A program made the translations under genes and the position numbers. Under the pieces are notes generated by a model. That model made no database searches, had not been told where the DNA came from, and saw nothing but the letters and a program-made list of their open reading frames with translations. From the NCBI GenBank assembly GCA_015680685.1, contig MNCI01003374.1, positions 124,001-188,000 of the forward strand: a DNA stretch of 64,000 bases. The letters are read 5' to 3'. Positions 1 through 12,700 of the stretch are shown piece after piece. Source of the DNA: Gnetum montanum (taxonomy: Eukaryota > Streptophyta > Gnetopsida > Gnetales > Gnetaceae). Positions within the stretch are counted from its first letter, which is position 1. Every line of letters starts with the position of its first letter.

Positions 1-1249
1 GTTCGTTTTTGTTTGCTGACTGCTGGAATTAAAGTTAATCCGATGTGCACATAACATTGCTTGCCATTCTCTAGCAAGAGGCCAGCATTTGACTTAGCCC
101 ATTGGCTGGCATTTTGTAACCTTTCTATTGGTAAACATGTGCAAATTTGTTTTTTTTTTTTTACATCTTGCTGTTTTTCTGTTCCTCTATATACTTATTC
201 TTTTATTTTTTTAAAAAAGGTTTTGGCTTTGAAACCTTATGCATTGTAATGCAACTACTTGCACAGCACTTGGGAACTGGACATTTCATGATAAAAGTGA
301 TCATTGTTTCAGCAGATACGTTACGTGTAGGTGAATTGATCTTTGTCTCATTATCGGAATTGATACTGGTTTTGTGTAGGCACATATTGTGCATGTTAGG
401 CCAACACTCTTGTTCTCAGTTAAGTATTTCATATAATGGTGATTTCATGCTTTGTGTGATGTTTTTAAAATGAATTTCTGTACCATCATGTGTTTCAGCA
501 CTGCAACAATGACTTTTTTGGTCATGTTCAAAACTGCTAGATAGCTTTCATCATCATAGTGCTTTTATCTCATCAACATAGGCTAACTCATTACCTAATG
601 CTCGTGGACGTTTATTTTTGTTATACGTCCTCGAGGTGGGATGTATCTCAACATAACTCTGGAAATTGAACTTATGACTTGCAAACCACAAGACACCTAC
701 TGTAACCAATGGATCTAGGTTTCTAGATAGCTTTGATATTATTAAATAGTTATAAGAACATACCTAGGATTTTTTAGATTGGTTGCATGTATTATGGATC
801 CTTGATCATATTTTGTAGTTGATGTCTTAGATATCAGGGAATCACTTTGGAGCATTGGATACTGATTTTGTTTCATTGGCTAAGTTGCTAAGAACATGGT
901 AAGGTTCACTCTAAATCCAAATTTTAGAATCAAAATTATTTTCTTTATTTGTTAAAATAAATGTTTTAAAAGTTGGGAAATTGCTTTTAATGGAAACAAG
1001 AGAGTTGGGAAAAGTCGGCAAGTTAAATGAGGTGGTAAAGAAAGTCAAATGAATCAGATTGAAAAACATGGATTTTGTATGAAAAATACTGAGAAGAAAA
1101 AGTTGGCCCAACCACTTGGGCTGGCTTGCATTTTAGTGTGGTGACTAATCATTAGATTGACAATCAGTTGCTAGTTTGGAACACTGGTTAAAATATTCTT
1201 AACTTCAAATTTTAATTATTAAAGATGTAGACCATCTATTTGTTTTGGT
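1..1249. other. TBCB upstream intron, no gene seen
   Basis: AT-rich sequence with poly(T) tracts and only short chance ORFs. No segment resembles the missing ubiquitin-like exons of TBCB. A SINE-like piece lies at about 640-713. Confidence 0.5.
640..713 (-). repeat. SINE-like tRNA-derived fragment, copy 1
   Basis: On the minus strand the order is an A-box-like GGTTACAGTAGGTGTCTTG, the shared word CAAGTCATA, a B-box-like AGTTCAATTTCC, and then TTATGTTGAGATACAT. The part after the B box is shared with the pieces at about 2447, 12208 and 32058 (core GTTGAGNTATA). Strongly decayed; the ends are uncertain. Confidence 0.45.
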
Positions 1250-2100
1250 TGAAGACTTATGTAGTTTTATATGTTTTTTTTTTCTGACAAGGACATCACC
1301 CATCCCTTATGTAAACCTCAAGACATTGTTGTGTGTGCTTCTTGCTTATGTGTGTTGCCTTTTGTGTCTTGAGGAGTTCAGGATACATTCAGGATGTTCT
1401 GGGACTTTTGGGAGCTTGTTGGAGGCGTTTGGGACTTCAACTGGGACATCTTATTGTGTTGGACCCTGCCTGGAAAGATGTCTTCTCCTGGCAAAAGACA
1501 TCTTCCCAGTTTGAAAGATGTGTTCTGTGACAGCTTGGCTCTTGGGAAAGATGTCTTCCTTGATGTCTTCTTTGCATCCTTGCTACATTTGGGAAAGATG
1601 TCTCCTCCTTGGCAAAGATGTCTTCTTTGGCAGGGAGATGTTCTATTGTACAGATTCCAACAGACACCAAATTGTAATTTTGATTACTAGGGGAGACGAA
1701 GTATCACTCAAGAAAGTATAAATAAGTGTCAAAGGCCTGACATTGGGCAAGAGTGTAAGAGAGTGGCAGAAGTTGGAAGGGAGAAGAGTGCAGGTGAGGG
1801 AGAGCTTGTGTTAGGACAATTGTGTCCAATTGAGTGAGAGGCAAGAGTGAGGCACTTGAGAGAGGATGAGAAATCTGTCTTGAGCTTTGTGCTCTAAGTA
1901 TGAGCAATTGAGGGATTGAGAGGGGACATGTGTGGCCTCTAATATCCTTGGGAGGTTTGAGTTAAGCTTGGCCCCTCATCTTTGAAGTATTTTTCCATTT
2001 TGAGAGTGGTTTAATAAAGGGAGATCTTCTCCATTTCTTTGTGTTTTTGTTTTCTAAGCTAATTTTGCTTGGAAAGATTGTGGAATTGGTCCTTTTAGGG
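1250..2100 (+). repeat. Solo-LTR-like block with U3 repeats, TATA box and poly(A) signal
   Basis: Several copies of a GGGAAAGATGTCTTC-type word lie at about 1475-1645 (one inverted), followed by TATAAATA at 1717-1724, a GA-rich leader, and AATAAA at 2013-2018. This is the U3-R-U5 order of an LTR. No gag/pol lies next to it, so it is either a solo LTR or the end of a lost element. The exact TG...CA ends and a target-site duplication could not be fixed, so the coordinates are approximate. Confidence 0.45.
1717..1724 (+). promoter_or_regulatory. TATA box of the LTR-like block
   Basis: TATAAATA lies just downstream of the cluster of AAAGATGTCTTC-type repeats and about 290 bp upstream of AATAAA at 2013, as expected for an LTR promoter. 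The block sits inside the TBCB upstream intron on the same strand. Confidence 0.45.
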
Positions 2101-3706
2101 TCTATTGGGACAGATCTACATTACTTTCATCTCTAATGTTTTCCTGAAATAAACTTTTATCTGCTTCATGATGTCATGTAACTTTGTAGATTGTCATCCA
2201 ATGTCTTTTTTGGTTACCTGTTTGTCAGTTGTCAGTTCTGTTCTGTTGAATCACAGGACTCCATTGTATAGAGGTTCCGCTTTGGCATAAAAGAAATAAC
2301 CAAATAATCTAAAATAGTCCTCATCTCCTTTCAGAATTACACAATAACTAAAACACTTGATAACATATCAATTTGAAGGTTATCATTTTCTTGTTCAATT
2401 TATAATCCGAGCTTAAATAGCCTGAAAAGATTGTTTTGACCTAAGTGGTCAAAGCATGCAACTCAGCTAGAGGTTCAACTTACTTGTTAAGTTTTGTAAC
2501 TTGCATCCTCCAAGTCATAGTTTCAATCCCACTTGGTTATGTTGAGGTATATAGACATTGTGCAAAAGATAATGGGTGACTCAATTCGAGTCAGTACAAG
2601 GAAAGTAGTGAGTGGTTACCACATTTTAACGTAATGCTCGTCATTAATTGCCCTATTTAATGCTTCAATGTTTTTATGTGCAGTGTTCTTCTGCATACAA
2701 CATTCCAGGTCTCGTCAGTCTATTGTAAAATCCTTTGTTGAGTCTCATTAAAATTTTCCAACCACATAAAACCGTGTGATTTTAATTGAGCCTAAGTTTA
2801 AAAAATAAAACTTCACTCTAAACTGTCAACTGGTCTTTAATTTCAAATATTGAAATTTCTGCATGTGTTATTGCCAAAATTTTTCTCCTTCTTTTCTGCT
2901 TTTATTATAATAGTTTTTAATCCTCTTCTGTCCAAAGCCTTTCTCCAGAGCTTTATCTGTGTTTACTCTTGTCAGGTTAGGATTGTAACTTCAGCTTATA
3001 AGCAATGTAAATCTGTCTGGTATCAAAGAGAAACATCATGTGATCATATGCTTTGAATCTATCAATATAAAAACCTACATGGATTAAGGAGTTAGTTTTG
3101 AATATATTCACTCTACAATGTCAAACACAGACATGTCTTTCTGTTTCAGCGGATTGTTTTAATTTCATATTCATAATCATCATGGTGCCTGTATCCTATC
3201 AATGTGGCCAAATATTAATGCAGTGCACAATTTTATTAAGATTTTGATAGCTGCTTGTCTCCTTGTTGCCATCCTAAGTGGATATTTTTTTGCCATCCTA
3301 CAAGGTGGCATGTGTCTGAAGTGAAACTCCAACCAGCAATTCATTGGTCGGCAAACTAATAGAATACCAATTAAGTTACAAAATCACTGGCATTTGATAT
3401 TTTTTATTTCATCTTTAATATTGCATGGACAGTGACTTGTTTTAACCAGCTATGGACAGTGACTTTTATTTCGTTGGCACTCTATGTATTTATGATTTGA
3501 ACAGCACGTGACATGTCCACAGCTGTCAAATAAAGTATGGACAGTGGCTTTTGTTTCATAACACCTTAACCAGCTACGTACTATTCTATCAGAAGGCCAC
3601 TGGTGCTACGCACTTTATAAAAACTATTAAAAATATGTAACCAAATTAATGACCATTTTCAGGTATCGAGAAGCTAGTTGTTCTGATTTATTTTGATTTT
3701 TCTTAG
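2101..3706. other. TBCB upstream intron, remainder
   Basis: AT-rich intron without a supported gene. It holds a SINE-like piece at about 2447-2580 and three scattered copies of a TATGGACAGTGACTT-type word at about 3425, 3452 and 3536. The last bases carry the pyrimidine-rich tract and AG acceptor of the first visible TBCB exon. Confidence 0.5.
2447..2580 (+). repeat. SINE-like tRNA-derived fragment, copy 2
   Basis: It contains CAAGTCATAG, a B-box-like AGTTTCAATCCC at about 2520-2531, and then TTATGTTGAGGTATAT, the same order and words as copy 1 on the opposite strand. The A-box half is less clear. Confidence 0.4.
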
Positions 3707-3768
3707 GTACCTTCAGGAAGTTCAAAGAAAAGTTGGTGGCACAGAATACTTCAACTGTTCCAGCCAAG
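3707..3768 (+). CDS. TBCB: TBCB exon: linker between ubiquitin-like and CAP-Gly domains
   Basis: The acceptor TTCTTAG precedes 3707. The first two bases (GT) complete a codon begun in the missing upstream exon, probably GGT for glycine. The rest reads [20 protein letters not shown], close to the FRKFKEK segment of plant TBCB just before the CAP-Gly domain. The donor after 3768 is GTATTT, in phase 0. The exon is 62 bp. Confidence 0.9.
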
Positions 3769-6700
3769 GTATTTTGAATTAACAATAATGATTTTTTTCT
3801 CCAAATAATGTACAAATTTTAATAAAATTTAAACTTTTACTTCATGAAAAGGGCCAAAAGCGTCATGCTTTCACTAGTAGTGTGTTATAACTGTTAAGGT
3901 TGTATGAAGGTTACTATGGTGGAAGGGTCAGACCTTCCTTACAGAGGGATTCTAACCATAAAGGTCACCTGATTTTTGGTGATAACTATGGTAAGATGAT
4001 AGCTGGTCTGATCAATATTGCAGTTGGCACCTTTTTAGGAAGGTCATTTAGCATAACCATAGAGGCTACCAGAGTGCTGCCAATAACTATGACGGGAATA
4101 AGGTACTTTGTACATAAGGCTAGTCGGGGATTTGAAATGATTAAGCTGGAAGTTTCTGGAGAAAGAGTTCCAACGTCTCCAAAAATAATCTAGCACAGCC
4201 ACATGCTATTGTCGAAGTTGTATTGCCTGCTTGTTTAAACTTTGGAGACATATCATTGCATCTTAAACCTTCTGAAACATATCGAAGGCTGAGACTACTT
4301 TAGAGACGAAGGGCAACAATCATTAACATTCCTAAACCACTATGAATACATTGTATGAGGACATAGCTAGTTTGCTTCATCACCTGAGGCTGCACCTCCT
4401 ACGATATCTCATATCGCAATGGCCTACATGTTAAGTCATTTTCCTATTCCTTTTACATTAGCATCCTCTGATTCTTATTTTGTAAATTTTATGTGGTGTA
4501 TGATTCCTATGGTTTAACATATGCCTATTTGTAAACAATATGATATCGGAATGTTAAGGTGCTGCTTGTCTAAAATAAAGGCTGCATGTTGGAATAGTCA
4601 TAAAAGCCTACACAGTATATTGAGTGTGTGTGGAAGAGGAATCAATACCAATCCTACTTATCCTTGCTAATGAACAAAGAAAAATCAAATTTAGTAGCCA
4701 AGTATTGAAGACAAAATTGAAGGTGAGTTGAGAGTTTCAATCCAATTAATAGGAAACAATCAACGAGGCTGTAGCTTAATTGGTAACTTGATAGTTTGTG
4801 AGCCAATAAATTATTAGTTTGATCTATAACTGAAGAATTGTTATACATATGTTTGACGAAATTGGTTGTATTCCTGGGGGCATATAGTCAGTGGCTAAGG
4901 GAGCCATGCTTAGATGAGATTTTCCCACATCTACGGGACTTTTCCACAAATATACCTGAGATTTTTTCCGAGGTGTAGCTACCAGATTTATTATGGCCAG
5001 TTTGTTGAACTACCAAAATTGAAACTGGACTGTTTTATTATATCCATCTTAAGACTTCAGGGATTGGATCGAGCTCAGTTTCAGCCATTATCTTTTGCAT
5101 GAAATCCTAAATTTTTTTCATGAAGGAAAACATCAAGTTTTGAAACTTAAGAATCTTTCTTTATAGCAATGTCTGTTGAATCCAAACTGCAGGCATAACT
5201 TTATTTACTTGTAAACTTGGAGGAGATAGTAAATATTATATTGCAAAACTGTAAATAAGGTTAGTTGGGTTGCAATGGGTGCCAGGAAAAATCACTAGTT
5301 GCTGTGTAGCTGATGTGGGAACTAGTCACCACCTGTTTAAACATTGATCTGTGGGTTATGCAAAATAATTTAGCACAAGGATTATTTTTTTTTTTTTGAG
5401 AAGAGTTCGGGATTTTATTAGAAAAATAAACATGTGTACATACGGGATCTGCACACCTGTCAGTCAGCAGTCACGGGCAGGGACCATCCTGACAGACCCA
5501 GCAGGGTCCACAGGTGCCTTCACCCCAAAACAGCCACCTCTGCTGAAGATTGCCATCCACCCCAAAACAAGGTCCCAAAACAAGGATTATAAAGATCTGC
5601 TTTCTTGTAATATTTTACTTTTCATATATAATAGAAATCTAATGTAATATTTTAGATTTCCCCTAGTGATATAGTTATTGTTTCAGGAAAAAATCAATTA
5701 ATCAGTTCCTCCAGCATAGAACTGTTGTCTATTTATGAAATGCATTAGTCATTCGGTTATTTGTATTGATTTCTTAAGTGACTTCTTTAACGTAGTCTTT
5801 TCTTCGTGTGTTATCATATTCAGGTCTCAGATGATTTTATGCGAGAAATGGCTGGAAATATTAAAGTAAGTAGTCATCAGATCTATACTAGAATGTTACA
5901 TGTATTCAATATTTTTAATATTGAGTGTAAATTTTGTTTCACATGCTTAATATTTTACTTTTGAGCGTAAATTTTATTTCACGTGCTCAAGAAAATTCAG
6001 TTTGTTTGCTTTCCGCCTTGTCATTTTGTCATAAGTGAGAGCAGAAGAATAACTTTTGTAATGCTAGCATTATAAGCTAAGGAATTTCGTCTTAGTTTGA
6101 TTCATTGTTTCAAATTTATTTTAGAAGTTTGGAGTGGATGCAAATAAGATAGAATAAAGGGTTAAAGTTCTTTCTCCATATATTTTTTTAATCAAAATTG
6201 AAAACTAAATGCACAAAATCTAAATATATTTACAGACAAGGGCAGTAGTACGTATCTGTGATATGATGTGTGCTATATCAAACTATTTTATAGCAGGGCA
6301 CACTTTTATGTACATGAGTTATTTCAGCATATCTAAAAATTGTCGCAATCCATTTAAGCATACTCCTATTTAATTAATTGATGTTGTATTTTTAATGTCC
6401 TTTCCATTTATATTCTGGAATTCTTATTAGATCTTTGTCAAATCATATCATATGTCCCTTATTTTAGCTTCGTATGTCTTGGTCACCTCAGTTTCATCTT
6501 TCTGGCCTCATAGTTATGGTGTCAAAACAAAACTATGTTGGGGCAGCAGCAACAAGTTTGCTGGAGTAGTTACAAAACTAGAGCGATGAATACTGTAGCT
6601 GCAATGCCTTTTTCAGTAATTTGTTTGACTATTTAGACTCAGTTGTGCTTGAGCAGAGTGTGGAAAACTTTCATTTTGAGACCACAATTTTGTAGATCGT

Positions 6701-9700
6701 AGAGGAATGTAAATTTGAACCATTTGGTTTATGATATGCAAATGTTACATTTATGCTTTTAGATTCAAGAATATCGCACTCCACATTAATTTCAATGCTT
6801 TGTGATAGTTCCTGTTTTATGTGAACGTAATATGCTGTTTTGTTTCGAGATATTGCTATAGAATTAATGGAGCTTGGACAAAGGTATGGGTATATAAGCT
6901 ACAAAGGATTTTGAGAAGGGCTTTTGTTTACAGCTCAGTGGTTAAGCTATTGTTTTCCCTTCACATAGACCCGTGTTTAAATCCCTGTACTGTCACTTCT
7001 AGTTTTTTTTTTAATTTGGAAAAAGGTTGGCTTAGATCAAATAAGAAAATAATATGTATAATCAAGATGGCAGGGTCAGAAGATCCTCCCCTGCCCAAGG
7101 AGGCCAAAATCTAGAAAATAAGGGAGAAACACCCCCGGCCAACGCATGGGAGAAGCACCTCCAGAAGACAACAGACCACAAAAACAGGGAAAACTACCCC
7201 TTGTAAGCACAAAACAAAGAATGCACAATCAGAAAAACAGAATGGCCCACTCAAGTGATGCTCATTGCGAAATGACCTATTCTATTGGGACCACCTGAAG
7301 ACTAGTCAGAACCGAGAAACACTGAACAAGAAACAAACAACATATGGCCCTAACAAGAGAAACAAAGAGCCAATCATAGGCAGTAGGGGCCCCTCAGTTA
7401 TGGTGGGGCAATCGGGAATAGGCACACCTAGGTTGCACCCTAGAGTGGATTCTATCCAGGATCTCCTACTGGTGCTGGGAGGCCATAAAAGCAACAGCCT
7501 ATTGAAACTTTAGGAACTCTTCTTCCTTGCTTCGCCTTTCCTTAGGAGGTTTGTTCTTCGTTTTCTTAGGGTGAAATTCTGAAGCAACAGAATGAATGTA
7601 GTAGTGCAGAGCTGTCCATGCCATGCTCTTGTTGATATTCATAATCACATAGTGACATTGCCCTTCTTGGAGCCAACGTCTAGCATGCAAATCATGGGCG
7701 TAGTCCAAACGGGCAGTCATTTGTTGCTCTTCTGGGAGAGCTCTAACTCATTGTTCCTCAGCCACTTTTGCTTGGATCTATACATGCAATACTCAAACAA
7801 TGCATTTCATGTTAAGAATTTATAGTACTTTCTATAGCCAACCTTTTAAAAATGTTACTAAAACTTTTGTCCCTTTTCAACTCTAAAGATAACTGCTAGA
7901 CTTGCATTAACAACTAATAAGTGCTTGACTTATCATAACAATGTCGTGATGGTGATAGATTATAGAATTTTGGTATTTCCTTTAGGATAAGGACTTCCCC
8001 TTACCTTGATATTTATTCTAAAGGAACTTCAATATTCTATAATACAGTTATCAATAATTCAATAATTCATAATATGCAACTAAAGTTTACAATGCTTCAA
8101 ATATCGTTAAAAGAAACATGAACAATAAAGCGTTGTCATGACTAGTTGTTTTAACTATACGTCAAAATATTCGTTAAGGGTTTAAATTCCTACAAGGAGA
8201 TGAAAGGGTGATGATTGGTATTTTTAAGCAAAATGGGCTTCCTATGTAGAAAATGGATTATAATACACCTGTTTTGCTGTTGTGTCAAAGAAGGTCACTC
8301 AACATAACTCATATCAAGGAATGGGAAATGACTATTGCTTTCCTTTATTCTAAGGCAGATTAGTCTCTAATTTAAAATTTGAGAGGAAGGAAAATGTAGA
8401 TGTAAATAACAAATATGAATCAAGGATAGAATCACTACCATGATCTATAAGGAAAAATTAGTTTTTAATTAGGTAACAGTAGAATTTGATTTTAAAGTTC
8501 AAACTTAGGTCTAGTTCATGTGATTATTTATTATAGGTAACAATGATGTTAGAAATAATTTTGGTTTTGGCTAAGAGGCCAATTACTAGTTGACAAAAGA
8601 GGAGTATACCTGGTCACAGTAAATAAATTTTTTTGGTCATAATGGCAAGGGTGAGCTTTTTGGTCATGATAAATAATGTTTTTTAGTTTTAGCTAAGAGG
8701 TCAATTACTAGTTGGTTAGACTTTGTCAATAATTATGGTCATAAGCATCAACAGATGAACTTTTCTTTTCTTTTTTGATGTGTGTAAACCAACAAAAATC
8801 AATACAAAATTTCAAGTTGAACAACTGCCACGGCAAGAATTGTTTAACATTGCTTTTGATTTTTTTCAAGATGAAAATATTCTGCATTAAAAAGTAAGAG
8901 TTTTATTGCTAGTGAATCCATTTTGGGATTTCATTAATTTGAAAAAGACAAAGATTCTCTTGGCCAATAATAGATATACAAGGATCATCATCACCTGGAG
9001 CCATAGTGCTCATCCTGCTAAGCAGGGTTCCAAGAGGGTTGGTAGATGAGTGAAAGCCTAACCTTTTCAAGTAGGCACACCTAGGCTCAAACGTAGGTCT
9101 TCCATAAGCTACTTGTAATGTTCATGTTTTTAATTGGAATTAGGTGTAAACTTGTCATACAACAGTATGATGTAATCATTGTAATTAAATACCTCTTAAT
9201 AAATGAGCACTTTGTTATGAGGAGATGTGACGCTTTGTGGTACCCTTTGGGGATTTGACTTGAGGTATTAAAGGCCAGTAACCAAGGTCATGCCAATAGG
9301 GACTTGTGGTGCTAGTAATGATAAGTAACGAAAGCTGGTTGAAATAGGACTATAAGGGACTAATCACCCCTTCAATTAGGTTTGACCTAACCATCATGGC
9401 AGTGATGGATTGCCTATAAGGGATTTAGGACCTTAAGAAGACAATCCTCGAAGCCACCTACTAAAATTTTTATTCACTTTCCTTCTTATTCATAAAGTAT
9501 TATTTTCTTTTCCTTTATTCAATGTTCAAGCATGAGTGTATTGTTAATTCGAAGTGTTATTAAGCATGAGAAATAAGCATTTCTTTGACATCTTGGAATA
9601 GGATGTCGCAAGGGAAATTAGAGCCAAACTGTGATTCCCAAAAAGGAAGTTGTCCTAAAATTAAGTTAAAATATGAAGTATATCAGAGAAACATTAAATG

Positions 9701-12700
9701 AAGGAAATACAAATAAGGAATTAATAATAAAAACAAGAGTGCTAAAGCATGATCCCTTAATGATAGAGCAACTGATTCATGATCTGGACTTGGTGGCACA
9801 TTCCTACTTAGTGACATTGGGATGCTAAAACATGTCTCAGCACCTGGTTAAGCTTTCAGAAAGATGAAAGCAATGTTGAGCTGTTTTTCTATTTGTGGCA
9901 TGAGCATCTTGAAGTTCAGAAGCATTATTCTCTAGTTCATGAATTTGACATTCATATACTTTGGCATCTAGTTTTAAACTTTTTACCTTTTTATGAAAGG
10001 AAAAAGATCAAAGAGAAGAAGAGATTAATGAAGTGAGAGAATTGGATAAATTGAGGAGAGAGAAGAATCTACGTATGCCTGAAGGCTATCCTTTTCAATT
10101 TGAAGAAGACATCAAGAATTTTAAAGGTGACGTGCCAAGAAACCAGAGCTTTGAAATTCTCCCAGGATTCTCTTGAAACTCTTTGAGGTCTAAGGATATT
10201 GTTTGGGATGGGGTAAAGGAAAGAAATTTCCCCACTGTGAACAATTTGAAAATCATGCTCAAATTTGCACCATGAGAAAGTGCAGGTTGAAAATTTCTTT
10301 TTGAAGGCATTTGGTTTACATTGCAAGACTTCATCTTATGAATGGTGAAGCACTACCAACTCTTATTCCGCTCCATGTATAACATGACTAAGCGAAATAT
10401 GAGTATCTCTAATAATAATGGTCATGATGGGAGCAAGGGTATTAGTTTCGGTAATCTGAGCATTGACCGAGAATGGAATAGGTATTTCTGTAGGTGAAAA
10501 TCTTGAAGAAGCAAGATTACTTCGAGAGGTTTTAAGGGAGAACTAGGTAAAGAAGTACTTTCTCTCACATTTCTATCCTTAGCTCCCATGGTTTTAATGA
10601 TGGTTAGTCTTTCTATTTTGTTTGATACGTATCCAAATCCTGAAGACTCCGACTATGTGAAGAGTAAGGAAACATTAGTATATAGGGAGAACAAGGGCAT
10701 ATAACATATAATGAAAATAATTACTAGAGCCTCCTAGTATGTTTTTGTGAATTTTTGAAGCAGAATTTTCCCTCGTGAAGGAAGATTATTCTTTCTTGGA
10801 GGAAGTAGTTGTTTTCCTAGGTTTCTAAAAACAATTATAAAGTTCAGATTTTAGGATAAAATAAGAATCGCAAATAGGCAAATAAATAAATTAATAAACC
10901 TTTTTTGGGATAGTGTTTGGACTTTCTAGCTGACCAGATGAGCAACATTTTGCAGCCTCTGCCCACGGATTTTCTTCGGAACCTGCAGTCCGTATCCTAG
11001 ATTCTTTTCAGAAGTCTGAATCACAGAAGCTGTGGTGGTTATGGTATGCTACTAAGAGTTCAGTAGCCAATATATAACAGAATGCAATAAATTAGAATTA
11101 TTACTTGTGAAATTAAGGGAAGTAGAATAGCTCTTCATTGCTACCCATGCCTTTAAGGTGTTGTAATTTTATAATATTTTCTTGACTCTTTTTCAAACTC
11201 CTGATCCTACCTTGTATGTGATATTCATCCTCAAGGTATTCTTTCGATATCAGAACAATTTCACAGAAGTGTAGGAACTTTAAACTGTGGAAACACATGA
11301 TTAAGGACATAAATACTGGGGCTTGATATGCAGGATGATGTTAGATTGAGGACAGTGATTCTAGGAATCTAAGCAACTAAGAATAACATGAATGGGTCCA
11401 GTTATATTGTCTTCCTAATCTTGCACCATGGAGAAGGATCATATGGAAAGTTGAAACTGTATAAGTATCACTACTCCAAAGGATCTCATGGATAAGAAAG
11501 AAGCAAATATTAAATTCCTTTTAATTATTGAAATATTCTTGTTTAAAGCCATGCTCAGGGATGCTATGAGTGTTCAAATAGTTCATTTATACAGAATTGA
11601 TGGAATTTTAAAAAATAGTGATAAGGAATTAAAGGATTGTTCTTGTTATGAAAACCCAAATAGTTTCTAATCATTTCAAGTGTGCTAGTTACTGGACTCT
11701 CATTATCACAATTGAAAACTAGCTGTCTAGCGTTACTACCAATTGAATTATAAAAGCTACTTCATACCCATGAAGTGCAAGTGGCCCATGTTGAAATCAG
11801 GAAAATTTAACAAACGCGTGAAAAGGAAATCTTGTAAATATTGATATACAGAATCCTCTAATAAAGATTGAACCTGCAAAATAGTCTCAATTAAGTGATT
11901 TTGTCTCCAACTAAGAAGAGGAAATGGTCTACTTGTGGGGGTTGAGGGTTGATTCTTTGTAGAAGGCTGAGTTTGAGTTGATTACGATCCAAAAGCCATG
12001 ATAAATAATGTCAAGAAAAATGCTTGAGTGATTTGCGTAGAATTAGCCTGCCCATTGGAAGTCTTGTGCTCAATTATTGTTCAAAATAAGAAGGGAAGGT
12101 CTTTATTTATAGTGTTCTAGGGTTCTAAATTTGCAAGAAAAGTTGATAGTTAACAAATAACTAACTTTTAGTTAATTGTTAGTTATAATTAGTCATAAAT
12201 GATCACAATGAGGTGTTCGCTTAGCGGTAAGAGCCTTGGTTGGGTAACTCCAAGTTACATGTTCAATTCCAGTAGGCAGCATTGAGTTATATATTTAAAA
12301 AAACAAATAATTCTATAAAAGGAATTCTGAAATTGGTCCTATAGATCCAAGGGTCTTAGTGGATTCAAGTAAAAATTTAGTTTCAATTTAAGATTTTTTT
12401 TGTCAGCTAACTTTCCTTTTTACTTTATAATAGAATATTTTCTAAATTACATAAAGTTAACTTCAATAAATAGGTATGCAACCAGTTGTAACATGTTCTA
12501 TTATATGAATAGTGTTGATGTCTTAGCATAGTGTCTACTATAAGAGTCTAACACTTCATCCTTTCATTTCCTTGTAAAGGTCTCATGCAAGTATATCAGA
12601 AATGTGGAAAGAAGATGAAGGAGCAGTTTGAACTAAGAGTTTCCAAGATGCCTCCAAGGAATGAGAATCATAGGGTTATTCAGAATGGTCATGACGAGGT

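Larger units (their letters stand above)
3769..5823. other. TBCB intron, 2055 bp
   Basis: The intron lies between the 62-bp and 42-bp exons. It contains an open 97-codon stretch at 3900-4193 that I do not recognise, a tRNA-like piece at about 4765-4845 with TAGCTTAATTGGTAAC as A-box-like sequence, and the short LINE tail at 5386-5579. Confidence 0.7.

Noticed and set aside
1245-1690. Overlapping ORFs on the + strand and one on the minus strand.
   Set aside because: They arise from the AAAGATGTCTTC repeats of the LTR-like block and show no protein domain.
1-3706. Search for the missing N-terminal (ubiquitin-like) exons of TBCB.
   Set aside because: No segment with the expected DLDPSS or GGWLEDTS-type coding pattern and splice sites was found; these exons must lie outside the window.
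4765-4845. Candidate tRNA gene (TAGCTTAATTGGTAAC plus GTTTGATC).
   Set aside because: The acceptor and anticodon stems do not pair and there is no CCA-adjacent closure, so it is at best a SINE or tRNA relic.
6821-7114. 97-codon ORF on the + strand.
   Set aside because: It runs across a tRNA-like piece and the poly(T) end of a LINE that lies on the other strand, so it is a chance frame.
9000-9120. Possible 5S rRNA-like segment (GCTAAGCAGGGTTCCAAG ... GATGAGTGAAAG).
   Set aside because: Only short words resemble the 3' half of 5S rRNA. The A, I and C internal promoter boxes do not match well, and there is no terminator pattern. Too weak to call.
10060-10480. Two overlapping minus-strand ORFs and a + strand reading ([15 protein letters not shown]).
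   Set aside because: No family recognised, no conserved motif and no neighbouring transposon domains, so it is left unannotated.
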